Source of the DNA: Bacteroidales bacterium
Lineage (GTDB): Bacteria; Bacteroidota; Bacteroidia; Bacteroidales; UBA1402
NCBI GenBank assembly: GCA_017464285.1
Contig: JAFUDT010000009.1
Location: 89,445-153,444, forward strand
DNA length: 64,000 nt
Direction: 5' to 3'
In this document: positions 45,099-54,526 of the stretch, one piece after another
How the letters are laid out: each line of letters begins with the position of its first letter
How positions within the stretch are numbered: the first letter of the stretch is position 1
Translations under genes and position numbers: made by a program
Notes under the pieces: generated by a model
Told to the model about the DNA's origin: nothing
Databases searched by the model: none
Seen by the model: the letters and a program-made list of their open reading frames with translations, nothing else

Positions 45099-45981
45099 AC
45101 AGTGGCTGCAAAAATACACCAACTATCTTCGCCTGGAGAAGTCGCTGTCAGACAATACCGTGACGGCCTATCTGGCAGATTTGCACAAACTGGCCGACTA
45201 TGCCGGTGACAAGTCTCTGGCCGATTTGGATTATCATGATATAGAAGGCTTCCTCTGTGACTTGCGGGATGTCGGTATCAGTGCACGTTCCCAGGCCCGG
45301 ATTATTTCCGGCCTGAAATCCTTTTACGGTTTTCTGGTAGTCGACGGTTATCTGCCTGCCAGTCCCATGACACTCATCGAAACGCCCAGGCTGGGGCGCC
45401 ATTTGCCCGAAGTTCTCTCTGTCGGGGAGATAGACGCGATTATCGGGTGTATCGACCGGAGCAGTCCTGAAGGGCAGCGCAACCGGGCCATGCTGGAAAC
45501 TCTGTACAGTTGTGGACTGCGGGTCTCGGAACTGGTAAGCCTCAAACTTTCGCGCTGTTATTTCGACGATGAATATATCTTGGTCGAGGGCAAGGGCAGC
45601 AAGCAGCGTCTGGTGCCCATCGCCTCTTCTGCCGTCCATGAGATAAAGCTGTGGTTGTACGACCGTAATAAGTTGAATATCAAGCGTGGACAGGAAGACT
45701 TTGTTTTCCTGAACCGACGGGGAACGGCCTTGACCCGTTCCATGGTTTTCAAGCTCATCAAGCAGCTGAGCGAGGAAGCCGGCATTCAGAAAAACATCAG
45801 TCCGCATACCTTTCGTCACAGCTTTGCCACCCATCTGCTCGAAGGCGGCGCCAACCTCAGGGTCATCCAGCAGATGCTTGGTCATGAAAGCATCCAGACC
45901 ACCGAGATATATACCCACATAGACAAGCATTTCCTCAAGCAGCAGATATTGGACTACCTGCCGCGCAACCGGAGGCACTGA
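45085..45981 (+). CDS. xerD: Site-specific tyrosine recombinase XerD
   Basis: 298 residues, the usual length. SAM-like N-terminal domain (1-100) and catalytic domain with Arg146 (CGLRVSEL), Lys170/173 (VEGKGSKQR), His241 and Arg244 (HTFRHSF), His267 (LGHESI) and Tyr276 (TEIYTHI). It resolves chromosome dimers at dif at division. The lack of nearby phage or plasmid genes and the housekeeping context favour XerD over a mobile-element integrase. Converges with the RNase H gene. Confidence 0.92.
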   Translation: MAESKQWLQKYTNYLRLEKSLSDNTVTAYLADLHKLADYAGDKSLADLDYHDIEGFLCDLRDVGISARSQARIISGLKSFYGFLVVDGYLPASPMTLIETPRLGRHLPEVLSVGEIDAIIGCIDRSSPEGQRNRAMLETLYSCGLRVSELVSLKLSRCYFDDEYILVEGKGSKQRLVPIASSAVHEIKLWLYDRNKLNIKRGQEDFVFLNRRGTALTRSMVFKLIKQLSEEAGIQKNISPHTFRHSFATHLLEGGANLRVIQQMLGHESIQTTEIYTHIDKHFLKQQILDYLPRNRRH

Positions 45982-45995
45982 GCGGGGTAGTTGAG

Positions 45996-46634
45996 CTATT
46001 TCCTTCCGAAATCGGCGGGGATTTCCCCCCAACGGGAGGTCTCCCACTTGAACAGGGGGATGGAACTGTAATTATGGCCTGCAAGCCAGCGTTCGGCCCG
46101 GGCAATCATGTCGAAAAGCGCTTCATTGCGCCCGGTCCGGACCAATTTGGTGCCGCATTTCTTTTTTTTGATCCACAGCAGGGCATTGGCGCTGTCCGAG
46201 TAGACTGGCAGCTGTGTCCCTTTCCCGACTTGAAGGGCCAATGCATGGACGATAGCCAGGAATTCTCCGATGTTGTTGGTTCCGTCCGCCCAAGGTCCGC
46301 TGTGAAAAATCACACGTCCTTCAGGCATATAGACTCCGCGATACTCCATCAGACCGGGATTTCCGCTGCATGCGGCATCGACGGCGATAAACATCCCTTG
46401 GGGGCGGGATAGGTCGGACTTTGCTGCCGTTGCCGGCTGCCGGTTCCGTTGTCGTGCCGCATAGGCTTGCTGCCAGCCTGCATCAAAGGCTTTGCGGGCT
46501 TCCTCTTGTGTGGGGAAGCCCATATAGCGGGCATTCTCGAACTGTTCGACTTGCAAGCGGCAACTATCCCAGGAGGAATAGATTCCCGGTTGCCGACCGG
46601 CCCAGACAACGTAGAACTGGTTCTTCTTTTCCAT
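45996..46634 (-). CDS. rnhA: Ribonuclease H with N-terminal viroplasmin-like domain
   Basis: 212 residues. Residues 1-48 are a caulimovirus-viroplasmin/hybrid-binding domain (YVVWAGRQPGIYSSWDSC, FPTQEEARKAF); 49-75 a basic Gln/Arg linker; 76-212 an RNase H type 1 domain with the acidic set in AVDAACSGNPG, NNIGEFLA, VYSDSANALLW and the last Asp in GEIPADFGRK. It degrades RNA in RNA-DNA hybrids. The first catalytic block reads VDAACSGNPG rather than the usual TDGSCxGNPG, a mild deviation. It follows rlmL by 3 bases. Confidence 0.9.
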   Translation of the reverse strand: MEKKNQFYVVWAGRQPGIYSSWDSCRLQVEQFENARYMGFPTQEEARKAFDAGWQQAYAARQRNRQPATAAKSDLSRPQGMFIAVDAACSGNPGLMEYRGVYMPEGRVIFHSGPWADGTNNIGEFLAIVHALALQVGKGTQLPVYSDSANALLWIKKKKCGTKLVRTGRNEALFDMIARAERWLAGHNYSSIPLFKWETSRWGEIPADFGRK

Positions 46635-46637
46635 TGG

Positions 46638-47807
46638 CTAATTGTTGCGGTGTCGGGATTTGTGACCTTCCATTTTGCCGCTGAATATTTCGTATTTCCG
46701 GAACTCGCATTCCAGGTTTCCATTCATCAGCGGTATTCTGGCAGAGTGACGCAAACCAATGTGATCGAAGCATTCGCGTCGCTGACTCAGTATCCAGGCT
46801 GTATAGCCGGTGAATACGTGCTTGAGCCGTTCCCCAAGGTCTTCGTAGAGCTGAAAGAGATTCTCCGGCCGGAGCCGTTCCCCGTAAGGAGGATTGGTCA
46901 CCAGCAGCCCCTCGTGGCCGACGGTGGTGACAATATCCTGGATAGGCTTGACTTTCAGATGAATGAATTTGGTCAGTCCGGCACTGCGAACGTTTTTTTC
47001 GGCAATGGAGATGGCCTGTCTGGAGATGTCTGAACCATAGATCTTGTGACTGAATTCATGCTGGTTGTCCTCATCATAGAGTTCGTCGAAGAGATTCTGG
47101 TCGTAGTCCTTCCACTTTTGAAAGGCAAAGCCTTGGCGGTAGATACCCGGCGGGATGTTCAGGGCAATGAGGGCCGCCTCTATAGGCAGGGTGCCGCTGC
47201 CGCACATGGGATCTATAAAATTGGTCTGCCCCTGCCAGCCGGCCAGCAGCAGCATCCCCGCCGCCAGCACCTCGTTGAGCGGGGCTTCAGTCTGTTCGTC
47301 GCGGTAGCCGCGCTTGTGGAGCGACTCGCCGGAACTGTCCATGCACAGGGTGCAGTGTTTGTGCGAGACATGAAGATGGATGTAAATGTCCGGCTGGGTA
47401 AGCCGTACCGAAGGCCTTTTGCCGTATTTTTCGCTGAAACTGTCAGCGATGGCATCCTTGACCCGGTAGGTGAGGAACTGCGAGTGGTTGAAGTGTTCGG
47501 AGTACACAACCGTGTCGACTGTGAAAGTCTGGTCCAAGGAAAAATAGCTTTCCCAGTCGAACTGACGTAGCCGGTGATAGATTTCATCGGCATTGTTCGC
47601 GTCAAAGGCGGCTACAGGTTTGAGTATCCGCAGAGCGGTGCGAAGATGAAGATTGGCTTTGTACATCAGTCGCCTGTCTCCCCGGAAAAAGACCGAGCGC
47701 CGGCCGATTTCCACATCGTCTCCGCCCAGTTCTACAATTTCTTTTGCCAGAACTTCTTCCAGACCTTGCAAAGTCTTGGCAATCATTTCAAAGCTTTCGG
47801 CTTGCAT
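46638..47807 (-). CDS. rlmL: THUMP-domain 23S rRNA N2-guanine methyltransferase (RlmL-like)
   Basis: 389 residues. Ferredoxin-like/THUMP domain in the first ~155 residues, then a UPF0020 methyltransferase fold: MCGSGTLPIEAALIA (SAM site), YGSDISRQAISIAEKN and the catalytic TNPPYGERLR. It corresponds to the N-terminal half of E. coli RlmL (m2G2445); the RlmK-like half (m7G2069) is absent, as is usual outside gamma-proteobacteria. Middle gene of cysE-rlmL-rnhA. Confidence 0.85.
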   Translation of the reverse strand: MQAESFEMIAKTLQGLEEVLAKEIVELGGDDVEIGRRSVFFRGDRRLMYKANLHLRTALRILKPVAAFDANNADEIYHRLRQFDWESYFSLDQTFTVDTVVYSEHFNHSQFLTYRVKDAIADSFSEKYGKRPSVRLTQPDIYIHLHVSHKHCTLCMDSSGESLHKRGYRDEQTEAPLNEVLAAGMLLLAGWQGQTNFIDPMCGSGTLPIEAALIALNIPPGIYRQGFAFQKWKDYDQNLFDELYDEDNQHEFSHKIYGSDISRQAISIAEKNVRSAGLTKFIHLKVKPIQDIVTTVGHEGLLVTNPPYGERLRPENLFQLYEDLGERLKHVFTGYTAWILSQRRECFDHIGLRHSARIPLMNGNLECEFRKYEIFSGKMEGHKSRHRNN

Positions 47808-47819
47808 AGTATTGCTTGC

Positions 47820-48716
47820 TTATAGGAATTTCTTTTTCGACTGCAGGACGCGGGCCCCTGCCGGAACATCTTCCGTTACCCAGACATTGCCTCCGATGAC
47901 GGCTCCTTGTCCTATGGTGACCCGTCCTAAAATGGTGGAATTGGCATAAATGATGACATCATCCTCCAGAATAGGATGGCGCGGGATGCCTTTAATCGGG
48001 TGCCCGTTTTCGTCCAGCGGAAAACTTTTGGCTCCCAGGGTAACCCCCTGATAGAGCTTGACGCGATTCCCGATGACCGTCGTAGCGCCGATGACGACCC
48101 CCGTCCCGTGGTCAATGGCAAAGGAAGTGCCGATGCGGGCAGCCGGGTGGATGTCTATGCCTGTTTCCGAATGGGCCATCTCCGTAATCATCCGTGGAAG
48201 CACAGGTACATGCAGATCGTAGAGGGCGTGAGCGATGCGATAGCTGCTTACAGCCCGGATGCCGGGGTAGCAGGCAATGACCTCGGCCAGGCTTTCGGCA
48301 GCTGGATCTCCGTTGTAGGTGGCTATTACATCTTGTTCCATGCCGGTCCGCAGCCCGGGCAGTGCCGATATGAATTCTCCGGCTATCTCACCGGCTTGCT
48401 GCTGCCGGCCTTTTTCGCCCTGAGGACAACCTTCTGCCTGAAACCTCAGGCTGGCCGTGATTTGTCGGCACAGCAGCGAGAAGAGTCTTTCTGTTCCCCG
48501 CCTGATATATTCGGCCAGACCATCCTGCCTGTCCAGCGTTGGACCGAAGAATCCTGGGAACAGCAGCGAACGGCACAGAGCGATGGTCTCTTCCAGGTCG
48601 GAAGAGGCAGGAACAGCTTCGGTATGGCATTGATCATAACATATGATCTTCAATGATTTGTCATCCGAAAGTTGCCCGACAATCTCTTCAATCCTTGGGA
48701 AAAATCTCTTTGTCAT
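47820..48716 (-). CDS. cysE: Serine O-acetyltransferase
   Basis: 298 residues from ATG 48716; a longer frame reaches into the promoter region. N-terminal helical bundle, then a left-handed parallel beta-helix of hexapeptide repeats: AHSETGIDIHPAARIG, FAIDHGTGVVIGATTVIG, VKLYQGVTLGA, ILEDDVIIYANSTILG. The catalytic Asp/His pair of CysE (in ETGIDIHP and IDHGTG) is present. It makes O-acetylserine for cysteine synthesis. First gene of a three-gene unit with an own -7 element. Confidence 0.93.
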   Translation of the reverse strand: MTKRFFPRIEEIVGQLSDDKSLKIICYDQCHTEAVPASSDLEETIALCRSLLFPGFFGPTLDRQDGLAEYIRRGTERLFSLLCRQITASLRFQAEGCPQGEKGRQQQAGEIAGEFISALPGLRTGMEQDVIATYNGDPAAESLAEVIACYPGIRAVSSYRIAHALYDLHVPVLPRMITEMAHSETGIDIHPAARIGTSFAIDHGTGVVIGATTVIGNRVKLYQGVTLGAKSFPLDENGHPIKGIPRHPILEDDVIIYANSTILGRVTIGQGAVIGGNVWVTEDVPAGARVLQSKKKFL

Positions 48717-48764
48717 AAGCCTTGTCCTTAAAGCGGGCCTATGGTGGGGCCCTGAATCATCGGA

Positions 48765-48772
48765 CAAAGATA
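48765..48772 (-). promoter_or_regulatory. -7 element of the cysE-rlmL-rnhA operon
   Basis: Minus strand TATCTTTG, 49 bases before the cysE ATG; no good -33 box. Confidence 0.5.
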
Positions 48773-48804
48773 GTGCATATTACGGAATTATTTCTCTAAT
48801 GCCC

Positions 48805-48835
48805 TTGTGCGGTCCGTAAAAAAGGATTACTTTTG
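48805..48835 (+). promoter_or_regulatory. Promoter of frdCAB
   Basis: TTG (48805-48807) and TACTTTTG (48828-48835), spacing 20 bases, 33 bases before the frdC ATG. Confidence 0.7.
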
Positions 48836-48868
48836 CCGCTCATACACTGAATTAAATAACGTAAGACT

Positions 48869-49549
48869 ATGGGCGTATTTTTTCTCAATTCTTCCATCGG
48901 AAGAAAGTTTGTCATGAGTATCACCGGCGCTGCTCTCGTGTTGTTCCTGACCTTTCACAGTATCATGAATATCTTCGTGATTATTTCGCCGGAGATATAT
49001 GACAGTATCTGCCACTTCCTGGGGGCCAACTGGTATGCCTTGATTGGAACCATAGGGCTGGCATTGCTGGTTGTGATCCATATCGGTTTCGCTCTGATGT
49101 TGACCATCCAGAACAGGCGGGCCCGGGGTAAGGATGCCTATCAGGTGACGGCTCGTCCCAACGGTGTGGATTGGGCTTCTCAGAACATGTTTGTCCTTGG
49201 AGTGATCATCCTCGGTTTCCTGTGCATGCATCTGTATCAGTTCTGGAGCAAGATGCAGCTGGTAGAACTGATAGGTAAAATCAACGGTGAGGAAATCCAT
49301 GTAGCCGGTTCCGTCGTGGTGCAGCATTTGTTCCAGAGCCCGGTTTACTGTGTCCTCTACATCATCTGGATTACCGCCTTGTGGTTTCATCTGACCCATG
49401 GCATCTGGAGCTCGATGCAGACCTTGGGGATGAGCAACAATGTATGGTTGCCCCGTATCAAATGCATTTCCGAAATTTACGCGACAATAATCTGCCTGCT
49501 GTTCGTGGCAATTCCCATCTATTATCTGATTGTCAATTTAATATCCTAA
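48869..49549 (+). CDS. frdC: Fumarate reductase / succinate dehydrogenase cytochrome b subunit
   Basis: 226 residues, five transmembrane helices, of the single-polypeptide diheme b type (as in Wolinella FrdC and Bacteroides). Candidate heme ligands: His in [27 protein letters not shown] and WFHLTHGIW. It anchors the FrdAB headpiece in the inner membrane and passes electrons between menaquinone and the flavin. First gene of a three-gene operon, with an own promoter. Confidence 0.93.
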   Translation: MGVFFLNSSIGRKFVMSITGAALVLFLTFHSIMNIFVIISPEIYDSICHFLGANWYALIGTIGLALLVVIHIGFALMLTIQNRRARGKDAYQVTARPNGVDWASQNMFVLGVIILGFLCMHLYQFWSKMQLVELIGKINGEEIHVAGSVVVQHLFQSPVYCVLYIIWITALWFHLTHGIWSSMQTLGMSNNVWLPRIKCISEIYATIICLLFVAIPIYYLIVNLIS

Positions 49550-49553
49550 ACTT

Positions 49554-51509
49554 ATGGCAACTACAAAGAATATCAAGATTGACTCAAAGATACCCGAGGG
49601 GGCTTTGAGCGAAAAGTGGACCAACTACAAGGCCCATCAGAAGCTGGTTAATCCTTCAAATAAACGTCGTCTCGATATCATTGTGGTCGGAACCGGTCTG
49701 GCTGGAGCCTCTGCTGCCGCCTCCCTGGGAGAACTCGGGTTCAATGTGTTGAACTTCTGCATTCAGGATTCCCCTCGTCGGGCCCATTCCATTGCAGCCC
49801 AGGGCGGTATCAATGCTGCAAAGAACTATCAGAACGACGGCGATTCCGTCTATCGTCTCTATTACGATACAATCAAGGGTGGTGACTACCGTGCTCGCGA
49901 AGCCAATGTCTACCGTCTGGCAGAAGTCTCGAACAATATCATCGACCAGTGCGTGGCTCAGGGCGTCCCCTTTGCCCGTGAATACGGCGGGACCCTGGCC
50001 AACCGTTCATTCGGCGGAGCCCAGGTTTCCCGCACTTTCTATGCCAAGGGACAGACCGGACAGCAACTTTTGCTGGGTGCCTACTCGGCTCTTAGCCGTC
50101 AGGTAAAGAAAGGCAGTGTCAAACTTTTCACCCGCCGTGAAATGCTAGACCTGGTCATTATTGACGGCAAGGCTCGTGGAATTATCGTCAGGAATCTGGT
50201 CACCGGCAAGATAGAACGTTATGCTGCCCATGCAGTGGTAATCGGTACCGGCGGATACGGCAACACCTTCTTCCTTTCTACGAACGCCATGGGTTCCAAT
50301 GGTTCGGCCGCCTGGCAGGTATATAAAAAAGGAGCTTATTTTGCCAATCCCTGCTATGCGCAGATTCACCCGACCTGCATTCCTGTTCACGGCACCAATC
50401 AGTCGAAGCTGACCCTGATGTCGGAATCGTTGCGTAATGACGGACGTATCTGGGTACCCAAGAAACTGGAAGATGCCAAGGCTCTTCAGGCCGGCAAACT
50501 CAAGGGACGCGACATTCCCGAAGAGGATCGCGACTACTATCTTGAACGCCGTTATCCGGCTTTCGGAAACCTTGTACCCCGTGATGTGGCTTCCCGTGCC
50601 GCCAAAGAGCGTTGCGATGCCGGCTATGGCGTGAACAATACGGGACTGGCCGTTTTCCTGGATTTCAGCGAAGCCATCAACCGCCTGGGCAAGGATGTGG
50701 TCGAGGCCCGTTACGGAAACCTGTTCCAGATGTACGAAAAGATCACGGATTCCAATCCTTACGAGGAACCGATGATGATATTCCCGGCCATCCACTATAC
50801 TATGGGTGGTATCTGGGTCGATTATGAACTTCAGACTTCCATTCCCGGTCTGTTCTGTATCGGTGAGGCCAACTTCTCGGATCATGGAGCCAACCGTTTG
50901 GGGGCTTCTGCCCTGATGCAGGGTCTGGCAGATGGGTATTTTGTCCTGCCCTATACCATTCAGAACTATCTGGCCGACGAAATCCGCACTCCTCGCTTCT
51001 CTACCGAACTGCCTGAGTTCCTAGAAGCCGAAAAAGCCATCAATGAACGTATCGAAAAACTGATGTCCATTCAGGGACACCGTTCTGTCGATTCCATTCA
51101 TAAAGAACTTGGCCTGATCATGTGGGACTTTGTAGGTATGGGCCGCAACGAGGAAGGTCTGAAGAAAGCCTTGGTCGAACTCAAACGCATCAAGCAGGTC
51201 TTTTGGAGCGATGTCTTTATCCCTGGAGAGGCCAAGGACCAGAATACGGAACTGGAAAAGGCACTCCGCCTGGCCGATTTCATCGAGATAGGCCAGTTGA
51301 TGGCTACGGATGCCCTGCATCGTGAAGAGTCATGCGGCGGCCATTTCCGTGAGGAGTACCAGACTCCGGAAGGTGAGGCACTGCGTCAGGACGACAAATT
51401 CTCTTATGTAGGCTGTTGGAAATACATGGGTGAGGATCAGGAACCGCAGCTCATCAAAGAAGAGCTGAACTACGAGTTTACCAAAGTACAACAACGCAAT
51501 TACAAATAA
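49554..51509 (+). CDS. frdA: Fumarate reductase / succinate dehydrogenase flavoprotein subunit
   Basis: 651 residues. FAD dinucleotide fold [19 protein letters not shown] (44-62), covalent-FAD histidine in [10 protein letters not shown] (His78), active-site [16 protein letters not shown], the Arg-containing [18 protein letters not shown] and [13 protein letters not shown]. In anaerobic Bacteroidales the complex mainly reduces fumarate to succinate as the terminal step of respiration; it may also run in reverse. Directly between frdC (4 bases) and frdB (4 bases). Confidence 0.95.
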   Translation: MATTKNIKIDSKIPEGALSEKWTNYKAHQKLVNPSNKRRLDIIVVGTGLAGASAAASLGELGFNVLNFCIQDSPRRAHSIAAQGGINAAKNYQNDGDSVYRLYYDTIKGGDYRAREANVYRLAEVSNNIIDQCVAQGVPFAREYGGTLANRSFGGAQVSRTFYAKGQTGQQLLLGAYSALSRQVKKGSVKLFTRREMLDLVIIDGKARGIIVRNLVTGKIERYAAHAVVIGTGGYGNTFFLSTNAMGSNGSAAWQVYKKGAYFANPCYAQIHPTCIPVHGTNQSKLTLMSESLRNDGRIWVPKKLEDAKALQAGKLKGRDIPEEDRDYYLERRYPAFGNLVPRDVASRAAKERCDAGYGVNNTGLAVFLDFSEAINRLGKDVVEARYGNLFQMYEKITDSNPYEEPMMIFPAIHYTMGGIWVDYELQTSIPGLFCIGEANFSDHGANRLGASALMQGLADGYFVLPYTIQNYLADEIRTPRFSTELPEFLEAEKAINERIEKLMSIQGHRSVDSIHKELGLIMWDFVGMGRNEEGLKKALVELKRIKQVFWSDVFIPGEAKDQNTELEKALRLADFIEIGQLMATDALHREESCGGHFREEYQTPEGEALRQDDKFSYVGCWKYMGEDQEPQLIKEELNYEFTKVQQRNYK

Positions 51510-51513
51510 GGTC

Positions 51514-52269
51514 ATGGAAAAAAGTATCAATATTACATTGAAAGTTTGGCGTCAGAGAGGTCCCAAAGCCCTTGGCAAATTCGAGACTTATCAGTTGAAC
51601 AATGTCTCGACAGACAGTTCTTTTCTGGAGATGATGGATCAGCTCAACGAACAGCTGATTGCGGACAGAAAGGAGCCGGTGGTTTTTGACCATGACTGCC
51701 GTGAGGGTATTTGCGGTATGTGTTCCCTGTATATTAACGGACATCCCCATGGCCCCGATGAGGACATCACCACCTGTCAGTTGCACATGCGCAAGTTTAA
51801 GGACGGAGACGTCATCACCATCGAGCCTTGGCGTTCGCATGGCTTCCCGGTTATCCGGGACCTGATGGTGGACCGCTCGGCTTTCGACAAGATCATCCAG
51901 GCTGGTGGTTATGTCTCGGTCAACACCGGAGGCGCTCCTGATGCGAATGCCACTCCTATTGCCAAGCCCATAGCCGACCTGGCTATGGATGCAGCCTCCT
52001 GCATCGGTTGCGGGGCATGTGTGGCTGCCTGCAAGAACGGTTCGGCGATGTTGTTTGTCTCCGCCAAGGTGAGTCAGTTGGCTTTGCTGCCTCAGGGCAA
52101 GGTCGAGGCTATGGCTCGTGCCAAGGCAATGGTCGCCAAGATGGACGAGTTGGGATTCGGCAACTGCACCAATACAGGTGCCTGCGAGGCCGAGTGTCCT
52201 AAAAATGTCTCCATCTCCAATATCGCCCGTCTGAACCGCGAATTCCTGTCGGCCAAGTTCAAAGACTAA
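51514..52269 (+). CDS. frdB: Fumarate reductase / succinate dehydrogenase iron-sulfur subunit
   Basis: 251 residues. Plant-type [2Fe-2S] site CREGICGMC (Cys62, 67, 70) with Cys88; then [11 protein letters not shown] (Cys163, 166, 169, 173) and [13 protein letters not shown] (Cys218, 224, 228) for the [4Fe-4S] and [3Fe-4S] clusters. It carries electrons between FrdA and the heme subunit. Last of frdCAB; the DUF4271 gene starts 20 bases later and may be read through. Confidence 0.95.
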   Translation: MEKSINITLKVWRQRGPKALGKFETYQLNNVSTDSSFLEMMDQLNEQLIADRKEPVVFDHDCREGICGMCSLYINGHPHGPDEDITTCQLHMRKFKDGDVITIEPWRSHGFPVIRDLMVDRSAFDKIIQAGGYVSVNTGGAPDANATPIAKPIADLAMDAASCIGCGACVAACKNGSAMLFVSAKVSQLALLPQGKVEAMARAKAMVAKMDELGFGNCTNTGACEAECPKNVSISNIARLNREFLSAKFKD

Positions 52270-52287
52270 GGCCGGCCGATACTATCA

Positions 52288-52376
52288 CGATGTATCCTCA
52301 GATGTACGCTCAAAACGCCTGGCATCCGGGCGAAGATTCCCTTCCGGCCGTATCGCTTGCATCTGGGGATACATCG
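52288..52376. repeat. Inverted repeat that includes the DUF4271 start codon
   Basis: CGATGTATCCTCAG (52288-52301, with ATG 52290-52292) and CTGGGGATACATCG (52363-52376) pair at 13 of 14 positions. In RNA this would bury the start codon in a stem with a 61-base loop. Confidence 0.6.
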
Positions 52377-53078
52377 TCAGTTTATGGCTGCACGCTTCCG
52401 TCACAGCCTTTCCAAGGCAATCCGCGTTCCCACGACTTGGCCGACGGGGTTAAAACCTATGGACTGATACTTCTTTGTCTGGCCTTTTTGGCCTATTTGT
52501 ATGCCAGCCGTGAACAGTTGAAGGGACTCTTGCGGCAGGTGCTCCTGCCCGGCAGTCGTCTGAACAGTTCTGATGAGGCCGATGTGCGGTTGAACAATTT
52601 CGAGACGCTCTTTTTCCTTGTATCCTGTCTGATCTGGGTGTTGGTCATCTCTCTCTTTCTCCAGCAAAGCCCGCGTCCCAAACTCTACGACATTGAATGG
52701 AATCAGATATACCAGGCTTCCTTGCTGACGTTGGGGTATGTGGCTTTCCGTCTTGTGGCAACCCGTCTGTTTGCCTGGTTACATATGCCAGATCTGGGTC
52801 GGAGGACTCTGCACAGCATGTTTATGATCCCCTTTTGTTTTGTGTCGCTGTTCCTGGCCTTCCTGTTGTTGTTCAATGAAATTCTGCTTTTCCCACTCAG
52901 AACGCTGATGGTCGCGTCTATTTCCTTGTGGCTGGTATCGGCCCTTCTGAAGTTGCTGACACTCCTGCACTTTTTTTCTCTCCAAAGGGTGTCACCCTTT
53001 CATTTTTTTTTGTACTTTTGCAGCGCGGAAATACTTCCGATTTGCCTTTTGTGCAAGGGAGTTTTGCTGCTTATGTAA
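52290..53078 (+). CDS. DUF4271 membrane protein
   Basis: 262 residues with about five to six transmembrane helices (LILLCLAFLAYLYAS, FFLVSCLIWVLVISLFL, LTLGYVAFRLVATRLFAWL, FVSLFLAFLLLFNEILLFPL and on). The family is found in Bacteroidota beside hemD; its role is unknown to me. The first ~50 residues are hydrophilic. The last 30 codons contain a perfect terminator-like hairpin and the promoter of hemD, so the coding sequence here is also regulatory DNA. A different, later start is possible but the conserved frame begins here. Confidence 0.8.
   Translation: MYPQMYAQNAWHPGEDSLPAVSLASGDTSSVYGCTLPSQPFQGNPRSHDLADGVKTYGLILLCLAFLAYLYASREQLKGLLRQVLLPGSRLNSSDEADVRLNNFETLFFLVSCLIWVLVISLFLQQSPRPKLYDIEWNQIYQASLLTLGYVAFRLVATRLFAWLHMPDLGRRTLHSMFMIPFCFVSLFLAFLLLFNEILLFPLRTLMVASISLWLVSALLKLLTLLHFFSLQRVSPFHFFLYFCSAEILPICLLCKGVLLLM
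52984..53011 (+). terminator. Terminator-like hairpin inside the DUF4271 coding sequence
   Basis: AAAGGGT-GTC-ACCCTTT (52984-53000) followed by CA and nine T (53003-53011). It lies 22 codons before the DUF4271 stop and directly before the hemD -7 element. Confidence 0.5.
53013..53020 (+). promoter_or_regulatory. -7 element for hemD, inside DUF4271
   Basis: TACTTTTG, 85 bases before the GTG start of hemD, leaving a leader of about 78 bases. No clean -33 TTTG. Confidence 0.5.
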
Positions 53079-53104
53079 AGTACTAATATATAATACAATA
53101 GGAC

Positions 53105-53857
53105 GTGAAGATCAAGCGCATTCTCGTATCGCAGCCCAAACCCGCATCAGAGAAATCTCCATACTATGATTTGGAGAAAAAGTACGGAGTCAAGATTAAC
53201 TTCCGTCCTTTCATAAAGGTTGAGGGTATCACTGCCAAGGAGTTTCGTCATCAGCGTATATCCATCCTTGACCATACGGCTGTAGTTTTTACGGCCCGCA
53301 CGGCAATCAACCATTTCTTCCGTCTTTGCGAGGAGACCCGTGTCGATGTCCCCGAGGATATGAAATACTTCTGTATCAACGAAACGGTGGCTTTATACCT
53401 GCAAAAGTATATTCAGTACCGCAAACGAAAGATCTTCTATCCTGCCAGTGGAAAACTTGACGGTCTGCTTGCTTTGATTGTGAAACATCCCTCCGAGAAA
53501 TATCTGGTGTCGGTTTCCGATGTAAACAACGACGACCTTTGTTCCATGTTGGAGGAGAAGAGCATTTCCTACACTAAGTCGGTCATGTACCGTACCATCA
53601 GCAACGACTTCACCCCTGAAGAGGAATTCAACTATGACATGCTGGTTTTCTTCAGTCCCAACGGCATTGCTTCCCTGATGAAGAATTTCCCGGATTTTCA
53701 GCAGGGTGAAATCTGTATCGCCACCTTGGGCAAATCAACCGCCCAGGCAGTGAGGGAAGCCGGTCTGAGGCTTGACATCGAAGCCCCCACTCCTCAGTCG
53801 CCTTCCATTACGGCGGCCATTGAGGCGTATTTGAAAGAATCAAACAAGAAGAAATAG
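53105..53857 (+). CDS. hemD: Uroporphyrinogen-III synthase
   Basis: 250 residues with a GTG start. HemD-type double Rossmann-like fold: KRILVSQPKPASEKSPY at the N-terminus, RPFIKVEGI, VVFTARTAINHFF, VFFSPNGIASLMKNFP and ATLGKSTAQAVREAGL. It closes the linear tetrapyrrole hydroxymethylbilane. HemD is poorly conserved, so I rely on these loops plus the DUF4271-hemD-rnpA order. Other heme genes are not present. rnpA starts 13 bases after the stop. Confidence 0.85.
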   Translation: MKIKRILVSQPKPASEKSPYYDLEKKYGVKINFRPFIKVEGITAKEFRHQRISILDHTAVVFTARTAINHFFRLCEETRVDVPEDMKYFCINETVALYLQKYIQYRKRKIFYPASGKLDGLLALIVKHPSEKYLVSVSDVNNDDLCSMLEEKSISYTKSVMYRTISNDFTPEEEFNYDMLVFFSPNGIASLMKNFPDFQQGEICIATLGKSTAQAVREAGLRLDIEAPTPQSPSITAAIEAYLKESNKKK

Positions 53858-53870
53858 ATCAGACGTAACT

Positions 53871-54287
53871 GTGGTTGCAGAAACGCCGAAAAATACTTTT
53901 CGGAAAGAGGAGCGTTTGTGCGGCGAATTGCGCATTGATGCCTTGTTCCGTGAGGGAAAGACTGTCATGGCCTATCCTTTGCGCGGATGCTGGCGCTGTC
54001 TTCCTGTCACAGAGGGCCCCCCGGTCAAGGTGCTCTTTTCCGCTCCCAAGAAGAAGCTGCACCGGGCTTTTCAACGCAACCGTGCCAAACGCCTGATGCG
54101 GGAATCCTATCGTCTGCAGAAACACGGACTCATAAACCAAATTTGCGAAATGAACTGTCAGCTGCAGCTGGCCGTGGTCTGGCAGCAGGAAGGACTTGCC
54201 GACTATGCTACGGTCTATGCCAGGATGAGTAGACTGCTTTCCAAGGTTCAGACGGATGTGGCGGCTGAAACAAGCATTCAGGCATGA
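53871..54287 (+). CDS. rnpA: Ribonuclease P protein component
   Basis: 138 residues with a GTG start. The RNR signature is clear: [27 protein letters not shown] (from about 59), preceded by the [20 protein letters not shown] strand. It binds RNase P RNA and helps cut 5' leaders from pre-tRNAs. Many genomes place rnpA beside rpmH and dnaA; here, as in other Bacteroidota, it follows hemD and overlaps yidD by 4 bases. Confidence 0.93.
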   Translation: MVAETPKNTFRKEERLCGELRIDALFREGKTVMAYPLRGCWRCLPVTEGPPVKVLFSAPKKKLHRAFQRNRAKRLMRESYRLQKHGLINQICEMNCQLQLAVVWQQEGLADYATVYARMSRLLSKVQTDVAAETSIQA

Positions 54288-54526
54288 AAACAATCTGGAA
54301 ATATATCGAAAGGTCCATAGCTTGGCTATTGTTGCTGCCAGTCTATTTCTACCGGGCCTGTGTCTCTCCGCTGACACCCGCATCATGCCGCTTCACTCCC
54401 ACTTGTTCACAGTACGCCATCCAGGCGATCAAGAAATACGGGCCATTCAAGGGAGGCTGGCTGGCTTTGAAAAGAATAGCCCGTTGCCATCCCTGGGGTG
54501 GTCATGGCTACGATCCGGTACCATGA
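54284..54526 (+). CDS. yidD: Membrane protein insertion efficiency factor YidD
   Basis: 80 residues. Amphipathic/hydrophobic start then the family core [20 protein letters not shown] and [20 protein letters not shown], ending GGHGYDPVP. It assists YidC-dependent membrane insertion. ATGA overlaps on both sides with rnpA and the TatD gene. Confidence 0.96.
   Translation: MKTIWKYIERSIAWLLLLPVYFYRACVSPLTPASCRFTPTCSQYAIQAIKKYGPFKGGWLALKRIARCHPWGGHGYDPVP

Noticed and set aside
45085..45981. XerD-like recombinase as integrase of a mobile element
   Set aside because: Length, motifs and the core-gene neighbourhood fit housekeeping XerD; no attachment repeats or cargo genes are visible, and tRNA-Arg is 44 kb away.
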